NCBI GenBank assembly: GCA_017656235.1 | Contig: JACDOF010000002.1 | Span: forward strand, 186,001 to 250,000 | DNA length: 64,000 nucleotides | Reading direction: 5' to 3' | DNA from: Brevibacillus sp. | GTDB lineage: Bacteria > Bacillota > Bacilli > Brevibacillales > Brevibacillaceae | In this document: positions 16,809 through 25,251 of the stretch, piece by piece | How the letters are laid out: each line of letters starts with the position of its first letter | Position numbering within the stretch: position 1 is the stretch's first letter | Program-made: the position numbers and the translations under genes | The notes under the pieces: generated by a model | Databases searched by the model: none | What the model was told of the DNA's origin: nothing | The model's input: only the letters and a program-made list of their open reading frames with translations

Positions 16809-17738
16809 TCAGGCTGCCGGAGGATTGGAAGTGTGGCTGAGCTGACTGCGCTTGCGCGCGACAGTCTGCCAACGTACAACAAGGAAGATGACCAGATAGT
16901 ACAGCCAGTAGCAGAGGAATTCCTCCACGGACGGGTTGTGTGTATATCCGAGCATCGCCTTCAGGAAAATGCCAATCTGTCCGCTTAACAGCGGTTTTTC
17001 TCCATAATCGCGGATGTAGTGTTCTTCGTCGGTCGGATGTTCCGGCAGGATGGAGACGAGATTGTAGAGTTCACCCACCTCGCCGGCTGGAGTCATGTAG
17101 AGACTGCCAATCAGTTTGTGGTCCTGCAGCAGTCCAACTCCTTGGGCAAACAGCCCGGCGGCGATGATCAGGATAAGCACCTTGGTGATGGTAAAGAACG
17201 TGCGCAGCTTCAGCCGCTTGCTGCCGCGGAAGAACAGGTAGGCGAGCACGCAGGCGACGACCAGTCCGCTGACGGCCCCCCAACTGGTTACGGCCTGCTG
17301 AATGTCACCGCCGCTGATGGCGGCGAAGAAGAAGACGGTCTCCACGCCTTCCCGCAGTACGACCAGGAAGGAGTGGATCAACAGATTGGCCACGCTGCCG
17401 GCAGTCAGGATTCTGTTCAGCTTTTGTTCCATCTGTCCGCGCAGGTCGTTTTGCTGCCCGGACATCCACAGCGCCATGTGGGTCAGCAAAAGGGAAGAGG
17501 CAAACAAGATGCCGATCCGCATGTAGTTTTGGCTGGCCATCGCCGCAAACCCGGTCAGAATCACCTGGAAGACCAGCGCGACGAGAAAACTGGCCACCAG
17601 GGCCAGCAAGCTGCCGACCAATACCCATTTGTTCCATTGTGAAGCCCCTACCCGATTGAGATAAGCGACAATAATACCGACGATCAACAACGCTTCAAAC
17701 GCTTCGCGCAAAGTAATCAGAAACGCCTGAACATCCAC
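16809..17738 (-). CDS. FTR1-family iron permease
   Basis: 309 residues, seven hydrophobic helices. Both hallmark REXXE iron-binding motifs are present: REAFE at residues 11-15 and REGVE at 129-133. FTR1/EfeU proteins import iron, in many bacteria together with EfeO and EfeB. Neither partner is visible here; two secreted proteins of other types precede it instead. The start is GTG 17738, eight bases after AGGAGG. It is the third gene downstream of the Fur box at 20536, so iron repression is expected. Confidence 0.92.
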   Translation of the reverse strand: MDVQAFLITLREAFEALLIVGIIVAYLNRVGASQWNKWVLVGSLLALVASFLVALVFQVILTGFAAMASQNYMRIGILFASSLLLTHMALWMSGQQNDLRGQMEQKLNRILTAGSVANLLIHSFLVVLREGVETVFFFAAISGGDIQQAVTSWGAVSGLVVACVLAYLFFRGSKRLKLRTFFTITKVLILIIAAGLFAQGVGLLQDHKLIGSLYMTPAGEVGELYNLVSILPEHPTDEEHYIRDYGEKPLLSGQIGIFLKAMLGYTHNPSVEEFLCYWLYYLVIFLVVRWQTVARKRSQLSHTSNPPAA

Positions 17739-17760
17739 GCTGGCTCCCTCCTCAGCAGGC

Positions 17761-17785
17761 AGACCTCTCCGACGCGGAGAGGTCT
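17761..17785. terminator. Ten-base-pair hairpin between stalk-domain and FTR1 genes
   Basis: AGACCTCTCC (17761-17770), loop GACGC, GGAGAGGTCT (17776-17785), followed by six T on the plus strand only. On the minus strand, which carries the genes, there is no T run after the stem. It therefore looks like a terminator for antisense transcription and, on the sense message, a hairpin just before the FTR1 ribosome binding site. Confidence 0.55.
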
Positions 17786-17808
17786 TTTTTGTGCCGTTTG
17801 TCAGACGT

Positions 17809-19314
17809 TTACGGCAGTACCAGAATCGTTTGCTGGTGGAAAAACACCTTCTGTCCGAGCATCTGCGATACGGCCCGCAGCGGGATATAGGTGCGGCCTT
17901 CCTTGATCAGGGCCGGTTGGTCAAAGGCAATTTCCAACTTCTTGCCGTTCTTTTCAATCTCCGTGCCTCCGATCACAAACGTGTACGTGTCACCGTCTTT
18001 GGTAATCGTGATCTGTTTCGTCTCACCGTTAAAGGCAATCGTACCGCCGAGCGCCTCCACCAGTGCACGGGCCGGAACCAGCGTGCGGCTGCTGTCAGGA
18101 TCGATAAAGGAAGCCGCATCCGTTTTCCTTTCCTCACCGTTAACCAGCAGGCTGGACGAGCCCACTTTCAGTTCGACACCGTTTAACGAAGCAAGCGCCT
18201 TCAGTACGGGGAAGATGTGGGCGGTTGCCTGAGCCTTGTCTTTCGCCTTGACAGCTTCGTAGTACTGCTCGGCATGAGCGGTCAGTTCACCGTACGCTTG
18301 CTCACCCAGCTTTTCTTTAAGCAGAATCTCTGCGACGGAGAGGAACATGTTGCCTTCCATGGCCTGCTCCTGTGCAATTTCGGCCTGTTCTTGAACCGTG
18401 AAGTCGGCCGCAAGGACTTTGGAGGCATAACCGGAGATTTTCCCGGCAAGCGCGGTGAGAAACGCTGTCTTGACAGCCTGTTCGTCGATTTTGCTGGCGT
18501 CACCGGACTCAAATGCCGCTTTAATCGCGTCAGCGGAAGCCTGGTGACCGCCTGCCATGGAGTTGTAGATCGGCAGGAAGAAGAAGTACCCTTCCGTGAT
18601 TGCCGCTTTCGTATCCTCCGGCTGGGAGTCCCTGATCTCGGAGATTTTTTTGGCATAGCCAAGCGTAGCCAGGTGGAACATCTTGATCAGGGTTTTGTCA
18701 AACATCTGGCGGTAGACGTTGTAGGAGAGGGAGTCGCCCTCTTCCACCGCTTTTTGCAGCGCCGGAATGATAATGGTGTCCAACTGCTCCTGCATCCGGG
18801 TTCCGTATGTATTGTCCCGTTTGACAACTGTTCCCTGCAGTGCGCCGACATACAGCTGGATCGCCTGTTCCAGGGCAGCCAGTGCTTCTTCTTTTTTCCC
18901 CTCTGCCAGCGCCGTTTTCGCTTTGTTCTTGGTCAATTCCGTGATTTCCGCGTAAAAATATCCCTGCAGCCCTTTGTCTACGGCTTGTTTGGCCTGACCG
19001 ACGGTAAACTGGCCGGCAATTGCGCCATCCAGTACGGTCAGGATCAACTCGTCCTGGTCAGGAATGCGCTCTTGCACTTTGGCCTGCAGGTTGGCCGTAT
19101 ACTGTTCTTTTACTTTTGCCAGATCGACCGAGTCGGCGTCAAACAACGCTTTCAATTGGGCAAAAGCCTCGACGTCCGCTTTTTGCAGCGAGGTGTCGGT
19201 GGTCAGGTGGAAATCAGTTTCGATCGTGGACTGAGCCGGTGCCGAATCGGCATACGCCGCGACCGGGCTAAGCAATAATGCGGCTGCAAGCGAGCTGACA
19301 ACAAATTTTTTCAT
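17809..19314 (-). CDS. Secreted stalk-domain protein (copper amine oxidase N-like) of the iron operon
   Basis: 501 residues. Residues 1-22 are a signal peptide (cleavage after AYA). The central part, about 30-370, is helical with no family I can name; it contains regularly spaced Glu/His residues such as AGGHQASADAIKA and HAEQYYEA. The C-terminal 120 residues are a copper amine oxidase N-terminal type stalk domain: VNGEERKTDA, RTLVPARALVEALG, YIPLRAVSQMLG. Stalk domains usually hold proteins at the wall. Lying between an anchored protein and FTR1 under a Fur box, it may deliver or oxidise iron in place of EfeO/EfeB. That role is inference. Confidence 0.75.
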   Translation of the reverse strand: MKKFVVSSLAAALLLSPVAAYADSAPAQSTIETDFHLTTDTSLQKADVEAFAQLKALFDADSVDLAKVKEQYTANLQAKVQERIPDQDELILTVLDGAIAGQFTVGQAKQAVDKGLQGYFYAEITELTKNKAKTALAEGKKEEALAALEQAIQLYVGALQGTVVKRDNTYGTRMQEQLDTIIIPALQKAVEEGDSLSYNVYRQMFDKTLIKMFHLATLGYAKKISEIRDSQPEDTKAAITEGYFFFLPIYNSMAGGHQASADAIKAAFESGDASKIDEQAVKTAFLTALAGKISGYASKVLAADFTVQEQAEIAQEQAMEGNMFLSVAEILLKEKLGEQAYGELTAHAEQYYEAVKAKDKAQATAHIFPVLKALASLNGVELKVGSSSLLVNGEERKTDAASFIDPDSSRTLVPARALVEALGGTIAFNGETKQITITKDGDTYTFVIGGTEIEKNGKKLEIAFDQPALIKEGRTYIPLRAVSQMLGQKVFFHQQTILVLP

Positions 19315-19393
19315 ACGTAATCTTCACTCCCCCAATGAATGATGTATGATGACCAGCAGCGTAGAAATCAGGCTTTGCGCAGCCAAACGGCCC

Positions 19394-20512
19394 TCACAAC
19401 AGCCCTTTCCGCTTGCTCCACCAGAAGATGATTCCGGCTGTGAGCAGTAGTCCGCCGATGACGCTGACGGTCACAAGCGGGTTTACCTTGGAGTCGGGAA
19501 CAGGAGCGGATGGCGCTGCGGGGACAGAGGCGGATTCACTCTTGATCCCGGCGTCTTCGGAGGTGCCGACTGCCGATTCTGTCACAGCGGAGTCTGTCGG
19601 TGATTGCGCACTGCCGCTGGCGCTTTCTGCTGCTGCGGTTTCAGCTGTTTCGGAGGCGGCTGATGGATCACCTGCGGCCGTCTCCGATAAGCCGGCATCG
19701 TCAGTGTTCGCAGTTTCCCCGTTTCTTTCCGCGAACGGTTCGGCTCCCGCCTGCTGATCGGTCCCGGAGGAAACAGTCTCCACCCTGTCAGAGACAGCAG
19801 TGTTTTTCGCCGCGGCTGACTGGGAAACCGCTTTTGCCTGGTCGGATGGCTGCTCCTTTTTCGGCTGCTGTGCCGGTAATGCCGCTTCGTGTGGAACGGC
19901 CGGCTTTTCAGCAGCATCGGGTTTGGCCTGGGCGGGTGCCTTTAGTTTGTACAGCGGATCAAGCAAGGAGCGAATCTGTTTGCTCTGCTTGAGGAACTCC
20001 TCTTTGTCCGGCTCTACTTTACCGACTCCGAACAAGCCTGGATTGCCCAGTGCAGCCAGCGCCTTGTCAAAGGCATCGTAAGCCTGTTTGGAGGTTCCGG
20101 CATTGATGTACGGCGAGAGCACATTCAACGTTCCGCGCCCCTTGGCCAGGAGCAGTTTTGCCTGGGCGTAGTCGTCAAACTGCTTTTCGGCATAGTTGAG
20201 ACGGCGGTTGATATTGAGAATGAGCACTGCCTTGTAGTTGTTCAGCACCAACTGTTTATCCCTGGCGGTGAAACTGTCCTCGAGAATCTGGACTGTTTGC
20301 TGGCCGAACTCGAGCGAGATCTCGTTTTTGCGGGCCAGATAGGCTTGGTAGGCGCCGTCCCAGTCCGGCGGCTGCTTCTCCAGCTTGGCAGCGATCTCTT
20401 TATAGGTTTCGGCAAGCTCTTCCTTGTTCGGATCACCATAAGAGTAGGCATGAACGGTCATCGGTGCAAGGAGCACCAGACAGACGACCAGCAGCCATCG
20501 TACGAGCAACAT
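19394..20512 (-). CDS. Secreted, C-terminally anchored protein of the Fur-regulated FTR1 operon
   Basis: 372 residues, first gene after the Fur box. Residues 1-22 are a signal peptide ending VHA. Residues about 25-195 form a helical domain (KEELAETYKEIAAKLEKQ, then a segment with QTVQILEDSFTARDKQLV). Residues about 200-340 are a low-complexity Ala/Ser/Glu/Pro linker that would span the wall. The C-terminus is one membrane helix followed by WWSKRKGLL, with no sortase motif. The helical domain loosely recalls extracytoplasmic partner domains of FTR1 systems, but I cannot assign it. Upstream AGGAGG lies four bases from ATG 20512. Confidence 0.75.
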   Translation of the reverse strand: MLLVRWLLVVCLVLLAPMTVHAYSYGDPNKEELAETYKEIAAKLEKQPPDWDGAYQAYLARKNEISLEFGQQTVQILEDSFTARDKQLVLNNYKAVLILNINRRLNYAEKQFDDYAQAKLLLAKGRGTLNVLSPYINAGTSKQAYDAFDKALAALGNPGLFGVGKVEPDKEEFLKQSKQIRSLLDPLYKLKAPAQAKPDAAEKPAVPHEAALPAQQPKKEQPSDQAKAVSQSAAAKNTAVSDRVETVSSGTDQQAGAEPFAERNGETANTDDAGLSETAAGDPSAASETAETAAAESASGSAQSPTDSAVTESAVGTSEDAGIKSESASVPAAPSAPVPDSKVNPLVTVSVIGGLLLTAGIIFWWSKRKGLL

Positions 20513-20535
20513 GTTCCCTCCTCAAAAGAAGAAAG

Positions 20536-20550
20536 TGATAATCATTATCA
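20536..20550. promoter_or_regulatory. Fur box (perfect 7-1-7)
   Basis: TGATAATCATTATCA is an exact match to the Bacillus Fur consensus of two seven-base arms around one base. It lies directly downstream of the -10 element at 20562, covering the transcription start of the iron operon. Fe-loaded Fur should therefore block initiation. Confidence 0.93.
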
Positions 20551-20561
20551 GACCCATAATC

Positions 20562-20590
20562 ATCATACTGGTCGTATCCCGCCTCGTCAA
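20562..20590 (-). promoter_or_regulatory. Promoter of the Fur-controlled iron operon
   Basis: On the minus strand TTGACG (20590-20585), 17-base spacer, TATGAT (20567-20562). The predicted start falls inside or next to the Fur box. Confidence 0.8.
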
Positions 20591-20714
20591 GAAAGAATTT
20601 CGCTTCATCGCGGCATTTTTGCGTCTGTGTTGAATCGGGCAGGTTTTGGTGTACCAATCGGCCGCAATAATTGGTACCATAGACGAAACAGATCCTGACA
20701 AAGTGGTGATACAG

Positions 20715-21326
20715 GTGTTGAAACTTACTGGTGAACGGGTGATCCCCGAGTTGATGAAGCCGACCAACGGACTGCTGCTGGAACATCTGGCACGTTACTA
20801 CTTTGCCACTCCGTATGTATCCGGGCGGGTGCTCGACATTGCCTGCGGCGTCGGGTACGGGGCGCATATGATGGCCAAGATGTGCAAAAAGGAAGCGACC
20901 GAGATCGTTGCTGTCGACTGCGACCGGGATACCATCGCGTACGCCAATAAAACGTACAACCATCCACTGGTCCAGTACCGCCTGGAAGACGCACTCGATC
21001 CCGATCTGCCGAAAAAGCTGGGCCAGTTTGATACAATTGTCAGCTTTGAGACGATTGAGCACTTGAGAGATGACCGGCTGTTTATGAACAGTCTCTACGA
21101 GATGCTTCGTCCTGGCGGCATCCTGGTGCTGTCCACTCCGTTCGGGCAGGGGAGAGGCAAACCTTGCAGCGAGCCGTTTCATGTCCACCAGTTTACGCAG
21201 GAAGAGTTTGCCGGGTTGTTTCACGCCTTTTCTGAAGTGGAACTGTACTACCAGCGAGGGGTGACGATCGAGCCGCCGCGGCGAGATGTGAAGTATTACC
21301 TGGGAGTGGCGGTTTGCAAAAAATAA
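20715..21326 (+). CDS. SAM-dependent class I methyltransferase
   Basis: 203 residues. Motif I is VLDIACGVGYGAHM (SAM-binding glycine-rich loop), followed by an acidic residue in EIVAVDCD (motif II), and SFETIEHL (motif IV region) with LRPGGILVLSTP (motif VI). The family modifies small molecules or RNA and the acceptor cannot be deduced. The start is uncertain: GTG 20715 is used because the conserved-looking N-terminus KLTGERVIPE begins there; an in-frame GTG at 20646 overlaps the Fur promoter region. The gene diverges from the iron operon and ends in a shared terminator. Confidence 0.8.
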   Translation: MLKLTGERVIPELMKPTNGLLLEHLARYYFATPYVSGRVLDIACGVGYGAHMMAKMCKKEATEIVAVDCDRDTIAYANKTYNHPLVQYRLEDALDPDLPKKLGQFDTIVSFETIEHLRDDRLFMNSLYEMLRPGGILVLSTPFGQGRGKPCSEPFHVHQFTQEEFAGLFHAFSEVELYYQRGVTIEPPRRDVKYYLGVAVCKK

Positions 21327-21327
21327 G

Positions 21328-21351
21328 CGGTAATGGCCGGTGCCATTACCG
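21328..21351. terminator. Bidirectional terminator overlapping the AraC gene 3' end
   Basis: CGGTAATGGC (21328-21337), four-base loop, GCCATTACCG (21342-21351), followed by TCTTTTC on plus and CTTATTTTTT on minus. The stop codon of the minus-strand AraC gene lies inside the stem. Confidence 0.85.
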
Positions 21352-22221
21352 TCTTTTCACAATGGGGATCCATATTTCACTTTTGAACGTCGGTGAGTTA
21401 ATATCGTTGTGTTCATTCCACAGGATTTCTGGACCCTCTATCTGTTCGTAGCCGGAGGATGGAAACCATTCGGAATATATCCGTCCCCAGGTCTCCTGCA
21501 GCGTATCAGGAAACGGTCCAACAGATTGGAATACGGCCCATGTTGCGGCGGGGACTTCAAGTTGTGTCAGGTGATCTGGGCACTCCTTCGTCGTTGCCAC
21601 GCCTATATAATGATCCAATTCCCCTTTTTCCTCCATTCGGCCCTCCGAAAAGTTAGCAGATGCTTGAATCAGTCCCATGGGCTCCACATTGGACAACTGC
21701 TTTAGTGTCTGGATCGTCTTATTATCTAGCGTTTTCCACATAGCGGCAATCTCTGGATTGATTCCATGGAATACGATGGGGACTCTTTTTTTTATCCCCA
21801 CGACGCGAAACGCTCCTTTTTTCTCGATGCGGTAATTCATTTCTGTTCCTCCTTTCATCGACAACTGGAAGGTCATTCGTGGATATGCCTTAAGTGACTG
21901 ACCGCTGTTTCTGGCTTCTGACGGCGTTACGCCATGCAAACTTTGAAAAGCTCTGGTAAACGAGTCGGGTGAGCTGTATCCATATTTGAGCGCGAGATCA
22001 ATGATTCTTGTGCTGCTGTGAGTAAGCTCAAATGCTGCAAGCGTAAGGCGTCTGCGGCGGATGTATTCAGATAGCGTGATCCCTGCTAGGAAGGAAAACA
22101 TCCTTTTGAAATGATATTCCGAACAGAAAGCCAGTCTGGCCACTTCTCTCAAGTCGATCTCGTTGGTAAGGTTTTCCTCTATATAGGTAATCGCTTGGTT
22201 CATGTTCTTGAGCAAATCCAT
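21346..22221 (-). CDS. AraC-family regulator with GyrI-like effector domain
   Basis: 291 residues. The N-terminal 105 residues hold two helix-turn-helix motifs of the AraC/XylS family ([19 protein letters not shown] and [20 protein letters not shown]). Residues about 125-290 form a GyrI/SOUL-like effector-binding domain ([18 protein letters not shown]). This layout occurs in multidrug and stress regulators such as the Rob/SoxS-like and YdeE-like proteins. Targets are not obvious: the neighbour upstream is a broken sugar transporter. It is transcribed away from that remnant. Confidence 0.88.
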   Translation of the reverse strand: MDLLKNMNQAITYIEENLTNEIDLREVARLAFCSEYHFKRMFSFLAGITLSEYIRRRRLTLAAFELTHSSTRIIDLALKYGYSSPDSFTRAFQSLHGVTPSEARNSGQSLKAYPRMTFQLSMKGGTEMNYRIEKKGAFRVVGIKKRVPIVFHGINPEIAAMWKTLDNKTIQTLKQLSNVEPMGLIQASANFSEGRMEEKGELDHYIGVATTKECPDHLTQLEVPAATWAVFQSVGPFPDTLQETWGRIYSEWFPSSGYEQIEGPEILWNEHNDINSPTFKSEIWIPIVKRR

Positions 22222-22317
22222 TCGATGGCCTCCTTATGTCATATAGAATAGCAGGAGTTGCATCTCCCCATCCGACATTTCGTGCTCAATGTTGCAGGAT
22301 CTGTTCTTCATGATAAA

Positions 22318-23246
22318 AAGGTCGTCTGCCGGAAGTGTTCCGCATCGCCGACCGGGTGACGGTGCTTCGGGACGGGCAGCATGTACTGGAGCGGGCCGGT
22401 ATTGAGACAAACGCGGATGAGGTAATTGCGGCCATGCTCGGCAAAAGCTTTGCCGAGGAGTTCCTCAAGGAACCGACACAGCCAGGCGAGGTCCTTCTCG
22501 AGGTAAGCGGGCTTGGGGCCGGCCACAAGGTGAAGCAGGTCGATCTGAGCTTGCGCGCCGGAGAAGTGGTGGCTGTCGTCGGACTGGTTGGGGCGGGCAA
22601 GAGTGAAACGGCCCGCCTGCTGTTCGGCGCTGATCGCCGTGAAGCGGGACGGATCCTGCTGAGGGGGAAGGAGATCAATCCCCGTACGCCGCGGGAGGCG
22701 GTGCAAAACGGCATTGTCCTGGTCCCGGAAGAGCGTCGTCAGCATGGCGTTCTGGTAGAGGATCCGGTCAGCGACAACATTACCTTGGCCAATCTGCACG
22801 CTTACTGCACGGCAGGCGTGATCAGGCGCGGAGAGGAGCGGCGGCAGGCGGCTCGGATGGTGGAGCAGCTTGGCATCAAGACATCCGGCCTCGATCAACT
22901 GGTGGGCCGGTTGTCAGGCGGCAATCAACAGAAGGTGGCGGTAGGCAAATGGCTGCTGCGTGATGCCCAGATCTACCTGTTTGACGAACCGACCAAGGGA
23001 GTGGACATCGGAGCCAAAAGCGATATTTTCCGCTTGATCAACAGTCTGGCCGTGGAACAAAAAGGGGTGCTCTACTTCTCCAGCGAGATTGACGAAGCGA
23101 TGGGCATTGCCGACCGCCTGCTGGTGATGGAGGGCGGCAGGATCGTCAAGGAGTGGGAGCGGAAGGAATGGGTGAGCGGCGGGGTTACGGCGGAAACGGT
23201 AATGTGGTATGCAAGTGGGGGTGAAGGAGATGGGAGCACATCCTGA
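22318..23246 (+). pseudogene. 5'-truncated sugar ABC ATPase (RbsA/MglA family)
   Basis: Homology starts abruptly at about 22318 with GRLPEVFRIADRVTVLRDG, which corresponds to the end of the first ATPase domain in RbsA-type proteins. The normal protein is about 500 residues with two ATPase domains; about the first 200 are missing. The second domain looks intact, with GLVGAGKSE, the signature [15 protein letters not shown] and FDEPTKGVDIGAKSDI. No start codon with a ribosome binding site is visible at the junction, which lies about 95 bases from the divergent AraC gene. A deletion has probably removed the 5' half together with the binding-protein gene and promoter. Confidence 0.8.
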
Positions 23247-24282
23247 GCAGCAGCTGACATCAAACGCTGATGTTGCCGACAAAGCCGGGGCGACAGCATC
23301 GAAGGGTAGACGGGGAGCATTTGTCCAGCGTTACGGATCGCTGCTGGCAATTGCAGCCGTGATCTTGTTTTTCAGTATCGTCAATGAAAACTTCCTGACG
23401 TACGCCAATCTGAGCGATATCCTGCGCTCGATCTCCATCGTTACCCTGGTGGCCATCGGGGTCACCTTTTCGCTGATCGTGGGCGGATTTGACCTGTCGG
23501 TAGGGTCGATTGTCAGTGTGTCCACCGTGTTATCGGCGTCGCTGATGGTCTGGTACCGGCAGGAACTGCTGGTTGCCGTACTGGTGTCGCTGCTCGTCGG
23601 CCTGGTGATCGGACTGGTCAACACCTTTTTGGTTGTGAAAGTGCGGATTCCCGACATCCTGGCCACTCTGGTAACGATGTACATTTTTCAGGGGATTCAT
23701 CTCAGTTATACGAAAGGATTTTCCATCTACAACAACATGCCGCTGGCCGATGGCAGCACCGCTCCGGGAATCATGATCCCTTCCTTTCTGTTTATCGGGC
23801 AAGGAAAGCTGTGGGGGATTCCCGTTCCGGTCATATTGATGGGAGTGGTTGTCATTCTGGTTCATCTCTTCCTGACGTATACTCGCTACGGCCGTTTTCT
23901 CTACGTGACAGGAGGAAATCGGGAGGCAGCCCGCCTGTCCGGCATTCCCGTCAATCGCTACCGTATGCTGGCCTATCTTCTGTCCGCCTTTTTTGCCTCG
24001 CTCGGCGGCATCGTTCTGGCTGCCCGGATCGGCACCGGGCAGGTGATGGCAGGAGCACCGCTGTTGATGGATGCGGTGGCGGCAGCGTTTATCGGCTTTT
24101 CCATCTTTGGACAGGCCAAGCCGAACGCCTTTGGTACATTTTGCGGTGCCGTGTTGATGGGCGTGCTGATGAACGGCCTGACCATGCTAAACGTTCCGTA
24201 CTACGCCCAGGACATCGTCAAAGGAGTTGTGCTGGCCGGCGCACTGGCCCTTACCTATCTGCCCAACTGGCGGAGAGCGTAA
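23230..24282 (+). CDS. Sugar ABC transporter permease (RbsC family), orphaned
   Basis: 350 residues, about nine hydrophobic helices, with the RbsC-family features GGFDLSVGSIVSVSTVLSAS and GGNREAARLSGIPVNRYRM (coupling-helix EAA-like loop). It overlaps the end of the truncated ATPase gene, as in intact rbsAC operons. Without a full ATPase or a binding protein nearby it is unlikely to work unless it borrows partners, for example the related ATPase at 35935. The start is uncertain (ATG 23230 or upstream ATG 23209). The reading frame itself is undamaged. Confidence 0.8.
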   Translation: MGAHPEQQLTSNADVADKAGATASKGRRGAFVQRYGSLLAIAAVILFFSIVNENFLTYANLSDILRSISIVTLVAIGVTFSLIVGGFDLSVGSIVSVSTVLSASLMVWYRQELLVAVLVSLLVGLVIGLVNTFLVVKVRIPDILATLVTMYIFQGIHLSYTKGFSIYNNMPLADGSTAPGIMIPSFLFIGQGKLWGIPVPVILMGVVVILVHLFLTYTRYGRFLYVTGGNREAARLSGIPVNRYRMLAYLLSAFFASLGGIVLAARIGTGQVMAGAPLLMDAVAAAFIGFSIFGQAKPNAFGTFCGAVLMGVLMNGLTMLNVPYYAQDIVKGVVLAGALALTYLPNWRRA

Positions 24283-24399
24283 AAACATGGGCTGGATGGC
24301 GGGGGTTCAGGCGGACGTCAGTTGGACGCCCTATGATTCTGTGTTATAATGAGCCGAAAGATTGACGGCAGGAACCCCTGCAGCAAGGGAGGAAAGGTG

Positions 24400-24681
24400 A
24401 TGGAGCAGCCGAACAAGCCGCTTGTGCCGGAACTGGAGGAATTGGTGTACAAGTTTACGGAACTCTTGACCGGCGAAGCTACTCCCGAACGGATTGAAAT
24501 GGTTAAAGTGTGGTGTCTGTACAGCCATATGCTGAAAGTGATGCCGCAGTTGATTCAACACTGGGCGAGTGAACCGAACCATCAAGAGGCGCGTGGACAG
24601 ATCAGGCAAATCGTGGAACAGATCAAACAGTGGAACATGGAGAAAAACCAGAAGTCGCAAAACGGCTCTCTTCCGCAGTAG
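24400..24681 (+). CDS. Small DUF2573/YusU-like protein
   Basis: 93 residues, no signal or membrane segment, Glu/Lys/Gln-rich and helical (VPELEELVYKFTELLTGE, then a region ending RQIVEQIKQWNMEKN). The pattern of YTELLTGE-like and HMPxLxxHW-like segments is reminiscent of B. subtilis YusU (DUF2573), function unknown. ATG 24400 follows GGGAGG by seven bases. It sits alone between the permease and the tRNA operon. Confidence 0.65.
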   Translation: MEQPNKPLVPELEELVYKFTELLTGEATPERIEMVKVWCLYSHMLKVMPQLIQHWASEPNHQEARGQIRQIVEQIKQWNMEKNQKSQNGSLPQ

Positions 24682-24718
24682 CGGGGGGAGTCGTTTGCAG
24701 CTAACCATCTTTTTCTGG

Positions 24719-24747
24719 TTGACTATTATTTTGTTTAGTGATACTAT
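24719..24747 (+). promoter_or_regulatory. Upstream tRNA operon promoter P1
   Basis: TTGACT (24719-24724), 17-base A/T-rich spacer, TACTAT (24742-24747). First of two promoter-like elements ahead of the tRNA genes. Confidence 0.65.
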
Positions 24748-24790
24748 ACTTTTTGTGTTTCGGAGCTGAAAAGTGCAGAAAAAATTGCTC

Positions 24791-24819
24791 TTGACTTTTC
24801 AGTGCCTAGCTGATATGAT
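24791..24819 (+). promoter_or_regulatory. Downstream tRNA operon promoter P2
   Basis: TTGACT (24791-24796), 17-base spacer, TATGAT (24814-24819), near consensus, about 55 bases before tRNA-Arg. Tandem promoters are common before stable RNA genes. Confidence 0.8.
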
Positions 24820-24879
24820 TTGTAAATGTCGGCGGTCGATAGAAACGCGACCAGCCCTGCTGGATTTGCTCATGGATAC

Positions 24880-24956
24880 GTGCCCTTAGCTCAGCTGGAT
24901 AGAGCGTTTGACTACGAATCAAAAGGTCGGGAGTTCGAATCTCTCAGGGCACGCCA
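24880..24956 (+). tRNA. tRNA-Arg (ACG)
   Basis: Acceptor GTGCCCT pairs with AGGGCAC, discriminator G, CCA encoded. D-arm AGCTCAGCTGGATAGAGC and T-arm GTTCGAATC are canonical. The anticodon loop reads CTACGAA, anticodon ACG (inosine at the first position), decoding CGN arginine codons. Confidence 0.95.
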
Positions 24957-24963
24957 TCTCAGT

Positions 24964-25040
24964 CGGGAAGTGGCTCAGCTTGGTAGAGCGCTTGGTTCGG
25001 GACCAAGAGGTCGCAGGTTCAAATCCTGTCTTCCCGACCA
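24964..25040 (+). tRNA. tRNA-Pro (CGG)
   Basis: Acceptor CGGGAAG pairs with CTTCCCG, discriminator A, CCA encoded. Anticodon stem CTTGG/CCAAG with loop TTCGGGA gives anticodon CGG for the CCG codon. T-arm GTTCAAATC. Seven bases separate it from tRNA-Arg. Confidence 0.95.
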
Positions 25041-25060
25041 CCTATCCATTCATCCAGTGT

Positions 25061-25143
25061 GCCGGTATGGCGGAATTGGCAGACGCGCGCGACTCAAAAT
25101 CGTGAGGGAAACCGTGGGGGTTCAAGTCCCTCTACCGGCACCA
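25061..25143 (+). tRNA. tRNA-Leu (CAA)
   Basis: Class II tRNA with long variable arm. Acceptor GCCGGTA pairs with TACCGGC, discriminator A, CCA encoded. Anticodon stem CGCGA/TCGTG with loop CTCAAAA gives anticodon CAA for the TTG codon. Confidence 0.93.
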
Positions 25144-25167
25144 ATACATATCCGCTTCAGGTTGTTC

Positions 25168-25214
25168 AGCGTGTAGACAGCGTACCAAATGTACGAGGTC
25201 TGCACGCTTTTTTT
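25168..25214 (+). terminator. Terminator of the tRNA operon
   Basis: AGCGTGTAGAC (25168-25178) pairs with GTCTGCACGCT (25198-25208) with one mismatch, followed by a run of seven T. The interior can form a small second hairpin (GTAC pairs). Confidence 0.85.
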
Positions 25215-25251
25215 GCATTTCAAAACAACAGACAGAATGCAGCTATCCAAA

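Noticed and set aside
18217-19278. 353-codon plus-strand frame opposite the stalk-domain gene
   Set aside because: Antisense shadow; the minus frame has a signal peptide, family domain and ribosome binding site.
24826-25176. 116-codon frame across the tRNA genes
   Set aside because: Runs through three tRNA genes; the tRNA folds explain the sequence.
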